Shown piece after piece: positions 23,601-35,210 of a stretch of 64,000 bases of DNA. Made by a program: the position numbers and the translations under genes. Location: the NCBI GenBank assembly GCA_006538405.1, contig BJKQ01000008.1, forward strand, positions 1,116,001 to 1,180,000, in the 5' to 3' direction. This DNA comes from Hansfordia pulvinata. Lineage: Eukaryota; Ascomycota; Sordariomycetes; Xylariales. The notes beneath the pieces are model-generated. The model was given only the letters and a program-made list of their open reading frames with translations. It did not search any database and was not told where the DNA came from. Position 1 is the first letter of the stretch. The number at the start of each line of letters is the position of its first letter.

Positions 23601-26600
23601 CTTTGCACAGTGAGCCCGAACTCAGTACAGTACGAGTTCATGGCACCTTAGGAGGTACCTTACTCGCAAAGTTTGAGGTACTCGTACATGTATCCAATAT
23701 TGGCTATTCGAGGAGCATGGGACTCCGCTATTGAACACCACGTGTGTCCAAGACCAAACCAGACCAAAGGTCGCCACATTGAAGAGCACCTGCATCTGCA
23801 CACTCGTCCGCAATGGAGAGACTGATGAAATTCCAACGTTCAACCTTGCTTCTTCGAAGCGTAGGTAGGGCGTACTCGTAAGTGGAAGCTCCTCCAATCG
23901 TACGAGTACCTACATGTAGATAGTATCGAGATGGATAACACTACGACCGGGAGGTAGGCTAGGCACATGTAGCCACCGTAGCCTCTCCGCTTCTGCACAC
24001 AAACTTGTCTCAGGCGGATGGATTGTGAAGATCGGAGGATCTTCAATCATGGTGACCCGCCAGGACCAGACGTCGGTCCGCGCTGTATTTTTTCTCTCTT
24101 TCAGGCAAGCAAGGCAAGCTCGATATCGGGCCCTCGTCATCGGCCAGTGCGGGGGAGAGCTGCTCGTACCTGACTTAGGTACTCGTCCTAAGGAACCTAC
24201 TCAATGGATGTCGGCATCAAGGGACTCTCCCGTCTATCTAGATGCAGGTAGGTAAATCTCCAGTGTTCGTACGAACACTCTAAGGCGGCACTGTCATATA
24301 TCCACGGAGCAGAGCGGTGCGATTCACAACCGTCAAATACAGAAGACGTCGTAGATGCCTGAGTACGAGTAAGACCTACATGAGGTACCATGGAACCTGG
24401 TTACCTTAATGTTTCATCCAACGACGGTCCATAGGTACCTTACAACATGGTTGCTCCCGTTGTTCATTCATCATGAGATGGCAGGCGCAAGGGGGCAAGA
24501 TACAGTCACGGCAGTGACCTTCCCGGGCTGCTGCTGCTGCTGCTGCTACTGCCGTCCCGACTGCGTGCGTACTGTTCCAGTCTCTTTCTCATCATTGTCC
24601 GTATCACTTAAATCCTTCAGCTTTCCCTCCCTCTTACATGCCAACCTCGCCCATCCCCCAACCCTCAACGCCAGAGTCCGGCCACGCAACCAACCCACCC
24701 ATGCAGCTTGGAATCTACCCGGAACAATGGCCGCGGGACAATCTGCAGGTCAGCTGCAAGTGCCGGAACGCATCGCGTCTCTGTGACCTCCTTCGCGAAC
24801 CCCTTTGCCCGTAAAGGCAAGCACTTAGTTGGTGTCCTGCGTGCCTACGAGTACGTGCCTCCCCGCCCGACTCTCACCAGGATGAGGCCCAGAGAAGGAT
24901 CCAATAGCCCGCCTCGCCCAACAAGACGCCAGAAGCACGCACGCACGCACGCACGCACACCCCCACACACGGCCCTGCCATGGAGTGCCTGAACAAGCCC
25001 CCGCCCCGGAAACATCGGACGAAAGACCCTGCAAGACAGCAGCCATGCCTCGAATAATTACGAGTAACTGTCGTACTGCTTCCGCCATGCCATACTCGTA
25101 TGAGACGAGTACTCGAGCGTCGATCCTGACCACACCGACGACACCTCCACGACCCCTCCACATCTTGTTGGTTTAGTAGCACCACGACGAGTACGAGTAC
25201 TCCGGGCATGATCTTTGACGTCGCTTCACCCGCCGCTAGCGACGCCTCTGGCGCGAGCCTCGATGCGCCGTCGCAGTTGCTGGCTGCCTCTGCGCATCAG
25301 CATACCCACACCAAGCCGACTGCGGGCTCCGTTCAGGCTCGTTCTGGGGGCCGTGCCATCTTCCCGGCCTTCCTTTCATTCCTTGACCGCACTATTGGAC
25401 GATCCAGAGCTTCGTCCGTACCACGGACACAGCCAGCTCCCACAAAACACATCGACAAGCTTCGTGTTCCGCCGAAGAAGCTCATGCTTGGTTCCCGATT
25501 TTCTCGGCCACTTGCGGTCGCTTCTGTGACATGGTTCAGATACAATTTCGGCCGCAACCTTGGTCCGTACCTGGTATGCATTGCTGCCTCCAAAGTTTCC
25601 AGCCCGTCCGGCTCTCACAACCCCGAGCAACGTCATGTTATATTCAGGCTACCAAGAGACCTCGCAGAGCAGGGCCGCGCAGCCGTTCATCGACCGGCTG
25701 CCAATCCAAGAGCCTCGCAATCACAGCCTTGGGCCCCGGGCCCTCGCACAGGAGGCCTGTCAGCTCCTCGATACAGACAGACCGCTGCAGGCGCACCCCG
25801 CCAGCTTTTCAGCTCAATGCACGGCCCGCGCCACGTTGGTGCTGCTCGTCTTGTCTTGCACAAGAGCGTGTCAGCCTGGTCCTGGCCCGCTCTAGGCCAC
25901 CCACGGCGCAGTTTATGCTCCGTGACAGTGATGCCGGCGGACCGATCGGAAAACGGCCTTCGCACAGTCTTGTCTGCTTCTGGAATGTCGCCAAGATGCC
26001 AGACTTGAGCCTGGCAGCTCAGCCTGCTGGGCCGTCCCAGTTGGCGAGAAGCCCGAAGCTGCCTTCCGGTCTGCCCACATTCCCAGCGTCAGGCTAGCGT
26101 ATAGCGTGTGGGTTGTTGCGCACAGATAATACGAGTAGGCCTCAGGTCTTCCTAAAATTAGGTGCGAGCGGATAAGTGAGTAAGATCTAACCTGCCCACG
26201 TGCTGCTCAGCTGACAATGTGTTTCCACCGATTGCTCGCGATTTCTTCCCGAAAGCGCCGCAGTATTCTATGAGCACCTGTTTGGCGCGAACTGGCGGAG
26301 AGGCACATTCCACAAAGGCTTGTGATCGTCTACAGGATACTCGTAGAGAGTCGGCCGCCTGGATCCACCTTACTAACATCCCCTCGTAGCCTCAACTTCG
26401 CCTCCGCGTCAGTCTCCATTCATCCGTACTCGTACACTCTCACGCTCTCTACGGGTGCAGTGGGGCACACAGTTTGCCCAACCCACGTCCTGTTCAGGTG
26501 TTTCGTCGAAATCGCTCGAGGTGATGGCGATGCCGCCATCCCGAGATGCTGGTGACCGTGACGAGTCTGAGTCGAGTTGAGCCTGAATTTTTGCTTTCAG

Positions 26601-28262
26601 GGCGGCCCGGAACCCCGTTCGGGTCATGGGCATGCGGGTCATGGGTATGCGAGTATCTTCCTACGGATTCAAAGTCTACAGAGCGTGCAGGAGGTGCACC
26701 ATCTGATACTTACCCAAAGACAGAACCTTCTCTCTGTTCTGGGCGCCACTGACAGATTGCCCCGACGTCGGGGCGGGACGAGCTGCAGCGAGGCCCCAGC
26801 TTCAGCAAGGCGCCCTCTGCGTTCGTGGGAAGAAGCTGATTCAACCGCAGACGAAGGGTTATCTCACTGGGCACCCTCGAATGCTGCACGGAACGACATT
26901 TCTGAGCGGCTGCCTGAAAGAAAAACCATGGTTAGGGTCGTGGACACCTCAGACGAACTGGGAGGGGCACTCCTTGGTGAGTTTGTCCCATTTCTACGAC
27001 CGAGCAATCTAGTATGCCCAAAAGAGAACCAGGCGCCTGCACCGTGCCGGGATGAGACCTGCTCTTTGGATCTCTCCAGTCGGCAGTCAAAATCCGACGC
27101 GCAGGTAGTCGACATGGGTGAGCGACATAATTGCCGCTTTGGTTTTTCTCTCAGCTTATGAGCAGGGATAAACCGAACGAGGTGACAGCGCCTTTTGTCT
27201 TGCGAGTATGCAAGAGAACCGTTACCCGCAGGACTCTAGAAAAGCGAGAGGAGATGCATCGGATCGTTTCATTCGGCTTATCAGCTTTCAACAAACCAGC
27301 GAGACAGTGCCGGGAAGCCGCTCCTTTCGGTGCTAAGACACAGGAAAAGTGCCTTGCTCTTCGCCATGCCACCTCCCGAACCCTGTCAGGACGGACGAGC
27401 CCCTGGGCCTTGGCCATCAGAGGCACATGCCAGAACGAACCGCCAGGCCTTGACGGGTTCGCTAATTGGGACTCCTTTCGGACCGAAAAAATAAAGGAAT
27501 GTGTGTGTGGGTGTCCGGTCTGGCTCTTGAGGATGTCTGCCCGGTGGTCGAAACCATACTCTCCCCCTCGTCCGTTCCTCGCGATGCGACATTGACCGGC
27601 CGAGCCTCGTCCGCATGGAAGTGCAACCCCGGACCTATCGGAGCTACGCCAACTCCTGCACGCCGGAACATTAATTAGTAACCCGCCCCGGCTCAGTTCC
27701 TTACCTGAAAGCATCTTGGTGCTATCGAGACATCTAAAGGAATGTGAGCCCCGGCGGACAAGTTGCCTCGCTTGCAATTCTCGACACAGCTCTACCCCTT
27801 CCACGTCAGCCTCTCCCTGCCACGGGAAGCAGATCCTACATTTTTACTCGCCCGGCGGTACACGAGGAAGATTGCTCCCCTGCAAATGGCTACATGCACG
27901 AATTTTCCCGTCACGAGGGGTATGGATGTGGCTCTCTGTGACGGAGCCTGCAGTTGCGGCCGAGAGAGCGAGCTGACTCCGCCGTGGGCGCTATTCAGCG
28001 TGTTGCATAGATCAAGACTCTGCTCTGCTGACAGGAACCCCCCGGAGACTTGGGCATCTAGCCGAACCTTCCAGCACAGTTGTGTGAGCTCAGATCACTG
28101 ATCGACATGTAACCGCCACTCTCCGATGGTTCTACCCCGTGGGTAAGCATTAGGATCGGGGCAAGCGAGACATGCAGTGTCACCTTTGCTTTGTCTACCA
28201 TAGGAGGCACAGAATGAGAGGGAGGGAGGGAGAGAGAGAGGGGGGGGAGGAGGGAAGCCGCA
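20646..28262. other. Gene-poor region rich in the TACTCGTA/TACGAGTA motif
   Basis: About 7.6 kb without a gene I can support. The open frames on both strands (for example 25208-26008 plus and 27151-27804 minus) show no domain, no codon regularity and no convincing splice structure. What the region does hold is a concentration of the dispersed 8-mer: exact copies at 21473, 21548, 21743, 22409, 23099, 23679, 23873, 23901, 24364, 24846, 25093, 25192, 26130, 26338 and 26427, often next to GGTACC or TAGGTA. Also present are a TTATTATTAT-type AT-rich patch at about 21648-21700, a CTG/TGC run near 24530 and an ACGC run at 24936-24958. The first kilobase is probably promoter of the polyQ gene. Confidence 0.6.
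21470..21483. repeat. Full copy of the dispersed inverted repeat AGGTACTCGTACCT
   Basis: Identical over 14 bases to the copy at 7287-7300. It lies upstream of the polyQ gene, at the edge of the densest motif cluster. Confidence 0.7.
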
Positions 28263-29054
28263 TCAGAGGCTCATGCCCAGAACACGAGCCTCGATCGGCC
28301 CTGGAGACCGGTAGACGACCCCCAGGGGCGCTCCTCCATGATACTGCAAAGTCACCTCCACGGGCGCATACATGGCGACAGTCTGGGAGGTTTCAAAGTC
28401 CCTTTCCACGTGACAATCGTTAGCAGGGTTCCCTCTCCCCACGTCATAATCTGCCACCATCATACATACAGGGCATGCTTACTTTGAATCTCTGAACGAG
28501 TGGGACAGCATGAGGGTGAAGTTCATCTCGCTCTGGTAGCTGGAGAACATGTACTGGAAGTAGTCGCCCTTGCTGTTGCTGCCCGAGCAGACGTAGTAGT
28601 CGGTGTTGTAGTTGTTCCTGTCGCGGTCGTGCTCGAAGGTCTGGCCGTCCCACTCCCACGAGTACTCGCAGCAGGTCGAGTCGGCGGCGTTGGGATCCGA
28701 CCAGTCGACTTTTGTATCAATGTGAGTACAAAGGGAAAGAGAAAGCGCAGGGAAAGGAAAAGCACAGGGAAAGGAAAAAATAACAGAGGGAGATCAGGGG
28801 GTCAGGAGGAAGCAGAAGGGGTGGGGGACCGACTCACACCTTATGGAGCATGTAAACATGTCATCGAGCACCTGCTCCTTCATGCAGCTCACGCTGAGGT
28901 TGTCGAGGACAAAGGGCTCAAGGTCGAATTGGGCTAGCATTGCCCCTTCGATGTGGCGTGCGTAGCGGTCCGTGATAAGGGGGGAGGAAGAGGAGGAGGA
29001 GGGCAGGCATGCTGCGAGTTGCGAAGCGGTGGCAATTATCGCGAGGCGCATCAT
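28263..29054 (-). CDS. Small secreted protein, function unknown
   Basis: Three exons: 29054-28838, 28708-28483 and 28401-28263, giving 193 aa in one frame. Donors are GTGAGT and GTAAGC. The N-terminus (MMRLAIIATASQLAACLPSS) has the basic-hydrophobic-polar layout of a signal peptide, probably cut after about residue 16-19. The mature part holds at least five Cys (CMKEQ, FTCSIRF, STCCEYSWEW, YVCSGSN) and acidic/aromatic segments, with no membrane segment after the signal. The first join reads CSIRFDWSDPN and the second SFRDSKDFETSQ. I do not recognise a named domain; the arrangement resembles fungal small secreted proteins of unknown role (cell wall or host interaction), but no function is claimed. 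A TATA-like element sits about 120 bases upstream, which fits a regulated, strongly expressed gene. Confidence 0.75.
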
Positions 29055-29172
29055 GTCTTTGGCGTGTACTCGTATTTCTTTCTTATCTTGAAGAAGCGGA
29101 ATTATGTATCTTGTGGGTTCAAATCATGAAGGTGGTTTTTGCGTGTCCGTGCTCGACCCAGCCAGCAGCTTG

Positions 29173-29180
29173 TTTATATA
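29173..29180 (-). promoter_or_regulatory. TATA-like element of the secreted-protein gene
   Basis: The minus strand reads TATATAAA about 120 bases upstream of the ATG at 29054, a normal distance for a fungal core promoter with a short leader. Few other genes in the window show such a clear TATA. Confidence 0.5.
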
Positions 29181-30940
29181 GAGCGTGACCCAGAACCACA
29201 ACAACCATGTGCTTCCCGCCGTTCGCAGGCTCGCCTCGATCTGTCGCAAGCCGGACTCTGGAAACCCACAGACCATTTTGGGTGGAGGGGGGGCTGCTAC
29301 ACCAAATGGAGAGAAAACAAACAAAATCTTTAAAAAAAAAAAAAAGGCGTGTGCTATCCGGAGCCGCCGAGCGGGATATTGCCTGGCTGCGATCAGCCGC
29401 TGTCCGCGCACGCCGCCGTTCGAGCACGGCCCCTCGGGAAGGGACTCAGAGCTTTTTTTGTTGTGTCACCGGCCGGATGGGGAAGACGAAGACGAGGAGA
29501 GATGAGAGACACGGCGGTGGGAGGAAGAGGAGGAGGAGGAGGAGGGAGAGGGAGGGCGGGCGAACCATCGGGGAATACGCACGTAAGAGCGGCGAGACGA
29601 CGGGCGTTCGCTAAGGAGGAAGGGACGGGGAGGTTTTTTTTTTTAAAATGTCTTCGATCTCACCGACTGATTGTTTGGTAACTTTTCCTCATCACCGAGC
29701 GATGGAAGGGGAGACGGCAAAGGAGAGGGGCGAGTGGGAGGAGTTGAAGATGGCCCGGTTTCTGTGAGGCCGGCCCGGGTACCGTGTCGAACATGACAGA
29801 ACCGACACCTCGCACCGCGCAGCATTTTCCACACACACGCGTGAGGATGGCTTCGCAGAGCCTTGACCTCTACGGGCCCCGGAGAGGCCGAAATGATGCC
29901 GTCTGTCTGTTTGGACTCTCACCGTTGCGCCCCGTCTCAGGCCTCTGGGTCGAGTCGAGTCGAGTCGAGTTGGAGGAGGACGTGCACCGGTCCCAGAAGC
30001 AACGCGCGTACGAGAATCGCCCGCTCAAGCCGAGCTCCGGAAGAGTGACACCGGCGCGGCGACCAGTCATCTGACTCATGATGCAGTTTGGCCGGTATCA
30101 ACGGCGGCGAACGGGTCTGCGATGAGCCAGTGTCCGGCCCATCTGCTGCTGCCCGCCCACTGCGCCAGAGCTGAAGGGGTAAGATGACCAGCTGCTCTCT
30201 CGGGCTGCCGCTGCCTTTCGTCTTCCTCCTGCATGATGTGGCCGGCCCTCTGAATCACACGCACGGGCTCTTCTGTGTGACCAACGCCCCGTGGAGGCGA
30301 ACTTGTCCCGACCAGTGAGGGCACAGACGGCTTCCCAAGAGAGACGGGTCGCGTCTCAACTCTGCCAGTCTCGTGCAACCTGTCGAATGCGTGGAAGGCA
30401 CGGCAAGGCACGGCACGGCAGCCACATGGGGACCGGAACGGCCATGCGTCCGTGTCCGTGGGCATTGGGGGGGCTTTACGACGCATCTTGGAAGGTGTTT
30501 GTCTGGCCTCAGAGCACTCTGGGCACATGGCTCGGAAGGACAAGCGAGCCGGAAAGCTCTCAGAGAGAAAGCGTCGTCTCCCAAACGGCATGGCAAGACC
30601 GGGTCTGGGCGAGAGACTCAAATCCCAGAAGTGTACACAACCCAATCACAGGCATCACCAACACATGGGACGAGGCAGACAACGGGGTGGAGATGACGAC
30701 ACGTGCGCAGCCAACAAGTTCTGGAATAGAAAAAAAGCCAAAAAAGGGGGAAACAGTGAGTATCCCGCGTCTATATAGGGTCCTGGGTTGCCTGCCTCTG
30801 GTAGCCGAACAGTCGATGTGGCTGGAACAACGTCAAAGCCTACCCCTTTCCGTCACCTCCATATCGCGGTTACTCACGAGAACCGGTCGCGTTGAACACA
30901 TCGCCCTGAGAAATATGGACGGCATAGGAAAGAAAAGAAC

Positions 30941-30942
30941 GA

Positions 30943-30974
<32 letters not shown>
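30941..30974. repeat. GAAA microsatellite
   Basis: Eight perfect GAAA units followed by a degenerate end; 3' flank of the beta-glucosidase gene. Confidence 0.9.
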
Positions 30975-31098
30975 AGAAACCCACAAGGGAATGGAAAAAA
31001 AAGACAACCGAGTTCCTAAGAGTGCTTTACCTGGCCCAAACCTCGGACTTTGAGGGCTTGATCCCACCTCCACAACCGCTCCCTTTTCCACCTGGCAT

Positions 31099-32772
31099 TC
31101 AAGACGCCGAAGAAGAGCCACCTCTGACCGCCGCAGCAGAAGAAGAATCAGGGGACTTGATCAGGGCGTCGAAGAGCCCCTTCATGCGGCGGGCGCTGCG
31201 CTTGGGCTGGCGGCGCTGGCCGTCGGCGTAGTCGACGTAGACGCAGCCGAAGCGCGTGTTGTAGCCCTCGGCCCACTCAAAGTTGTCCATCAGCGACCAG
31301 GCCATGTAGCCGCGCACCCGGCAGCCGTCCTCGGCCACGGCGCGCGCCATGGCCTCTGTGTACGTCTCAAAGTAGAGGCAGCGCAGCTCGTCGTCGAGGA
31401 TGCTGTTGCTGCTGCCGGTGCTGCCGGTGCTGCTGTCGTCCTTGTCCCCCATCATCGTCGCAAGCTGGCTCTCCCCTTTAACGCTCGTCCCGTTCTCCGT
31501 CACGTAAATGTCCGGGTACCCGTAGCGCCGGCTCAGCCACCCGATCAGCGCCCGGAACCCGGCCGGGTTGGGCCGCAGCCAGAACGACTCGGTCTCGGGG
31601 CCGATCGACTCGAGCCGCCGGCTGTACGGGTGCGTCGTCAGGTCGCCCAGGTAGTCCTCGGGGGAGGGCCGGCCGTCGCCGTGCCGCACGTAGTCGGCCG
31701 TGTAGTGGTTCATCCCGTAGAAGTCGTTGCTGCCCCGCACCAGCGCCAGCTCCTCGGCCGTGAACTCGGGCAGCCGCCCGCCCAGCTGCCGCCGCATCGA
31801 CGCCGGGTAGCCGCCCAGGTAGATCGGGTCCGCGAACCACCCGATCGAGAACTCGAGCTTGCGCTCCGCCGCCTCCACGTCCCTCGGGTCCGCCGCGTCC
31901 CACGGGTACGTGTAGTCGCCGTTGAGCGTGATGCCGATGCGGCCTCCTCCTCCTCCTTCTTCCTCACCACCGCCGCCGCCGCCGCCGCTCTTCCCCTTCT
32001 GAAAGTCGTCGCGGTACGCCTTGACCGCCCGCCCGTGCGCCACCAGCAGGTTGTGCCCCGCGACCCACGGCTCGCGGCTCGAGTCTCCGCCGCCGCTGGG
32101 CGACCGGGCGTGGTCCGAGCTGCGCCCCGGCGCGAACCCGCCCGTCCCGTACCCGAAGACGGAGCTGCACCACGGCTCGTTGATCGTGATCCAGTACCGG
32201 CACCGCGGGATCGCCGCGAACACCACCCGCGCGTACCGCTCAAAGTCGAGCGGGAACTCCTCCCGGCTCAGCAGGCCCCCGTACCGCCGGTCCAGCGCCT
32301 CCGGCAGGTCCCAGTGGAACAGCGTGATCATCGGCTCGATCCCCGCCGCCAGCAGGTCGTCCACGAACCGCGCGTAGTGGTCCAGCCCCGCCTGGTTCAC
32401 CGGGTCGCCGCGGCCACCCAGCGGGATCACCCGCGACCACGAGATGGAGAACCGGTACGCCGGCGCCCCGAGCTCCTTGAGCAGCGCAATGTCCTCCGCC
32501 GTCCGGTTGTACGAGTCGCACGCCACGCTGCCGTCGGCGGCCCCCGCAATCTTGCCCTCGACCTTGCAGAACGCGTCCCAGATCGACGGGCCCCGCCCGT
32601 CCTGCTCTGTGGCCCCTTCGACCTGGTAGCTACGGAGAGTGTGAGTCAGCCGTTCATCCTTCTTTCTTCTCACAACGGCAAGGTTCTCGGGGTCACCCGT
32701 CTTCAGAGTCATCAGACTTCACACTTACGCTGCCGTGGCGAAGCCCCAGATGAAATCCGATGGGAGAGACAT
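31099..32772 (-). CDS. GH1 beta-glucosidase, intracellular
   Basis: Retaining glycosidase that hydrolyses cellobiose and other beta-glucosides with a double-displacement mechanism. Exon 1 is 32772-32729 (MSLPSDFIWGFATAA), intron 99 nt, and exon 2 32629-31099, giving 524 aa. Family marks in order are the N-terminal FIWGFATAAYQVEGA, RFSISWSRV (about 74-82), the acid/base Glu in TINEPW (about residue 166), FYGMNHYTADYV and the nucleophile Glu in VTENGT (about residue 393), with YMAWSLMDNFEW near the C-terminus. No signal peptide is seen, so it should act in the cytosol on imported disaccharides, as other fungal GH1 enzymes do. A Gly7-Glu3-Gly5 insert at about 230-244 and a Ser/Thr loop at about 413-424 are low-complexity additions. 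The 466-aa opposite-strand frame here is a shadow of GC-rich coding. Confidence 0.96.
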
Positions 32773-34317
32773 GTTTGGTTCTTTGAGGGCACGGAGAAGC
32801 TCGCAGATTACCCTGCCTTGAGACGGGAAAGTAGGACAGACAAGGTTGCGTGTCAGTGCGTCGATCCGATCTGGAGATCCTACCACTGTCAGCCCGTCAC
32901 TGGCTGGTTAGACAGTACAGGGAGAGCTGGTAGTTGGTTGCGATCAAGTGATCCGGAGTGTAGTGATGAAAAAGGCAAGCTAAAACTTCCAACGGCAAAG
33001 GGGGCCAGCTCATTCATGGTCATCTTATAGTAATCCAACAACGGAGCCAGGGGGCGGCGCGACACGGCTAGCTACCGCCAAGACCCGGGGAAACCCTCGG
33101 AGCCTCGTGGAGGTATCGCGCTTCGGACCGTCGCGACCGAAAGAAAAAGAGAAGCAGAAAAAGAAGAAGTAGACTCGCTGCAGGGCGTCGCCCAGGCGGG
33201 GTAGTCAGCCGGGGCTGCGCAACGCGACATGGAAACCAGGGGAGAGGAGGGAGGGGGAGGGCAGGGGAAGGGGCCAGGGCCATGAATGTCTGTCGGATGG
33301 GCGCAGGGCTCCGAGTTCCCCGTTGCGGCGACGCGGGTGGTTCGCGCGACGGCCCGCCATTCCGACCTGCCCTGCGGAGAACGCGGCCTGGGCCGTGAAA
33401 ACTTCGGATAATCACCTCACCGCCGTCCACGCCGCATTGGTCAGCAGTGCCGGGACGGGTCCGGGTCCAGACACGCCCATGACCCCTGGACCACCGGCCT
33501 GGCCGCCTACCTACCTCGACCTACCTTGCCTTGCCCTGCCTGGAGCTGAGGCACCCTTTGCCGTGTCGGAGGCAGCAGCAGAGCGGCCAGCGCCAGGGGT
33601 TCCCAGCGGCCCGGAGTGTGAACCCGTGCCAGCTGCAATGCATGCAATGCCTGGTAAGCAATCCGCCGCAGGTTGGGGGCGCCGCATGATGGCCGCAGTG
33701 GGGCGTCGTGCACACTGGACAGCCAGCAGATAGACTGGGCCGGACCGAGAGAGGCAACCTGCCACATGAAACCGGAGCATTCGACGTGATCGGGTTTGAT
33801 ATCTCCAAAGTAAACTGAGGGTTCCGACTCGCAGCCGGTGCGGGGGCCGTCGGTTGGCGACCACCCAATTGGCTTCCAATCCCATCTGACAGCCATGTCC
33901 AAACCCGCCAGGCCGGCCAGGGACCCAAAGCGGACAGGAACTTGCACCTCAATACGGGTGGTCATGTTGTGTGAACTGGGTTCGCGCCAACAAATACACC
34001 CTTTCACAAGCTCAAACGAGACGTCCAGCAGGCTGGTTGTACGGGACCAGACCATACAAGCACATGCGTAGATCGACCGATACTACGAGAGCAGGTAGGG
34101 TTCAACGAGCATCCACGAGCACAAAGAAGAAAAGGGGTTCAAATACCAAATCCATACAAGAGCTATCAAAAGTAGCTACCATTCTTGACGCCCAGGCTCG
34201 AGAAATCAGATGAAGCAATCGTGGCGTGATTCGTAATGCCAGCCTTTTGGCATCGGGCAATTGCGTGCTGCGTAATTTGCGTAACCTCGGCTGCCCGTCG
34301 TGTCGAGTTTTATAGTC
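32773..34317. other. Intergenic region
   Basis: Upstream of the beta-glucosidase and downstream of the GFA gene. I see no supportable ORF, only scattered short overlapping frames and an A/G-rich patch at about 33138-33170. Confidence 0.55.
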
Positions 34318-35210
34318 TCAAGCCGTGGCCATCTTGTCGCCGTCCTCGACAACGCCACGTTTCCTCTTCCCGGTGTTAGAAGACTCGGAAGCCTCAGCGT
34401 CATCATCAGCGTCATCGTCGTCGGCAGTCCACTCGCTAATCTCCCATTCGACGCGGACGCGACCGTCCGGCTCTGGCGGGAACCCTTGCTGGTGCTCAAG
34501 TCGCCCAGACGGCTGCCCGTCAACATGCTCTCGAACCATGGGACGCTTCTCATTTCGCGCACCATGAGCCCGGTCTCGGTACTGTCGCCGGGCTGCGCAG
34601 CCGGACCGGGGTCGGGGACAACGTCCATCGAGTCGTCCTCGAAGCTGTCGGGAATCAAGCCCATCTCCTCGAGGTCGTGCAGATCCTCCGTCAGGAGGCT
34701 TCCGAGGGTCAAGTGGATGAAATCGGCTTCGGAGCGAGGGCGCTCGCACCAGTAGGAAATGGGAGTACCGCAGAAGCCACAGAAGTGTCTCATTGTGTCC
34801 TGCTCGTCGGGATGGGAGTAGACGCGGCGGATGGAGGAGCGGCCCTCATCGGGGAAGAAGGGGAAAATGCGACTGTGGTACCAGGCCAGGGGCACGCGCA
34901 GAAAGACGGAGAGAGGCGTGGCCGAGGAAACGCCTGGCGAAGGAGGGGTCAGCGGACCATGAAGCTCGAGTAGGCGTTCGTTCGTTCGGGTTGGGCATGG
35001 GCTGGCTGCAAGCCGCCTTCGGCCCATGCGGCGGAGGCCGGGAGAAACAACAAGATCTTGATTGGGACGGGGAGGAGACTTACGATGGTGAGGTTCCGAG
35101 TCGAAGAGGATCTGAGGGGCGTCGGACGCGTCGCTGGGAATGTGGACGACATACTGATTTCTGCCACAGTGGCAGCTGCCACGCAGGCCCTTGGAGCTGG
35201 AGGCGGCCAT
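34318..35210 (-). CDS. GFA-domain (DUF636) protein; one frameshift
   Basis: Member of the glutathione-dependent formaldehyde-activating enzyme-like fold, a small zinc-binding beta domain; most fungal members have no proven substrate. Exon 1 is 35210-35084, intron 150 nt (GTAAGT / CGCCAG), and exon 2 34933-34318. Zinc-ligand candidates are the CHCG near residue 14 and HFCGFCGTPISYW in exon 2, a typical pair. PLAWYHS and DEGRSSIRRVYSH lie between them. One G is apparently missing at 34504-34506 (plus-strand CCC), just after VPWFESMLTGSRLG; with it restored the frame passes into RVEWEISEWT, an acidic run and a basic KRKRG tail, and exons total 248 codons (247 aa). Without the correction the read-through frame ends at 34206 with a non-family tail. 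Confidence 0.82.

Larger units (their letters stand above)
29055..31098. other. Intergenic region with purine-rich simple sequence
   Basis: Promoter of the secreted-protein gene on the left (motif copy TACTCGTA at 29067). Then come a 14-A run near 29331, a GAG/GGA purine tract at about 29510-29560, a GAGTC pentamer repeat at about 29949-29970 and a GAAA repeat at 30941-30974. The open frames here are low-complexity or overlapping, and none is supported as a gene. Confidence 0.55.

Noticed and set aside
25208..26008. 266-aa plus-strand ORF in the gene-poor region
   Set aside because: No domain, mixed Ser/Arg/Pro composition, overlapped by equally long frames on the same and opposite strands, and no convincing splice partners.
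27151..27804. 217-aa minus-strand ORF
   Set aside because: No domain or conserved-looking block; composition matches random GC-rich sequence.
30291..31019. 242-aa plus-strand ORF
   Set aside because: Runs into the GAAA microsatellite (Lys/Glu/Arg repeats) and has no domain.
31630..33030. 466-aa plus-strand ORF opposite the GH1 gene
   Set aside because: Arg/Pro/Val-rich antisense shadow; the minus strand carries the full set of GH1 motifs.
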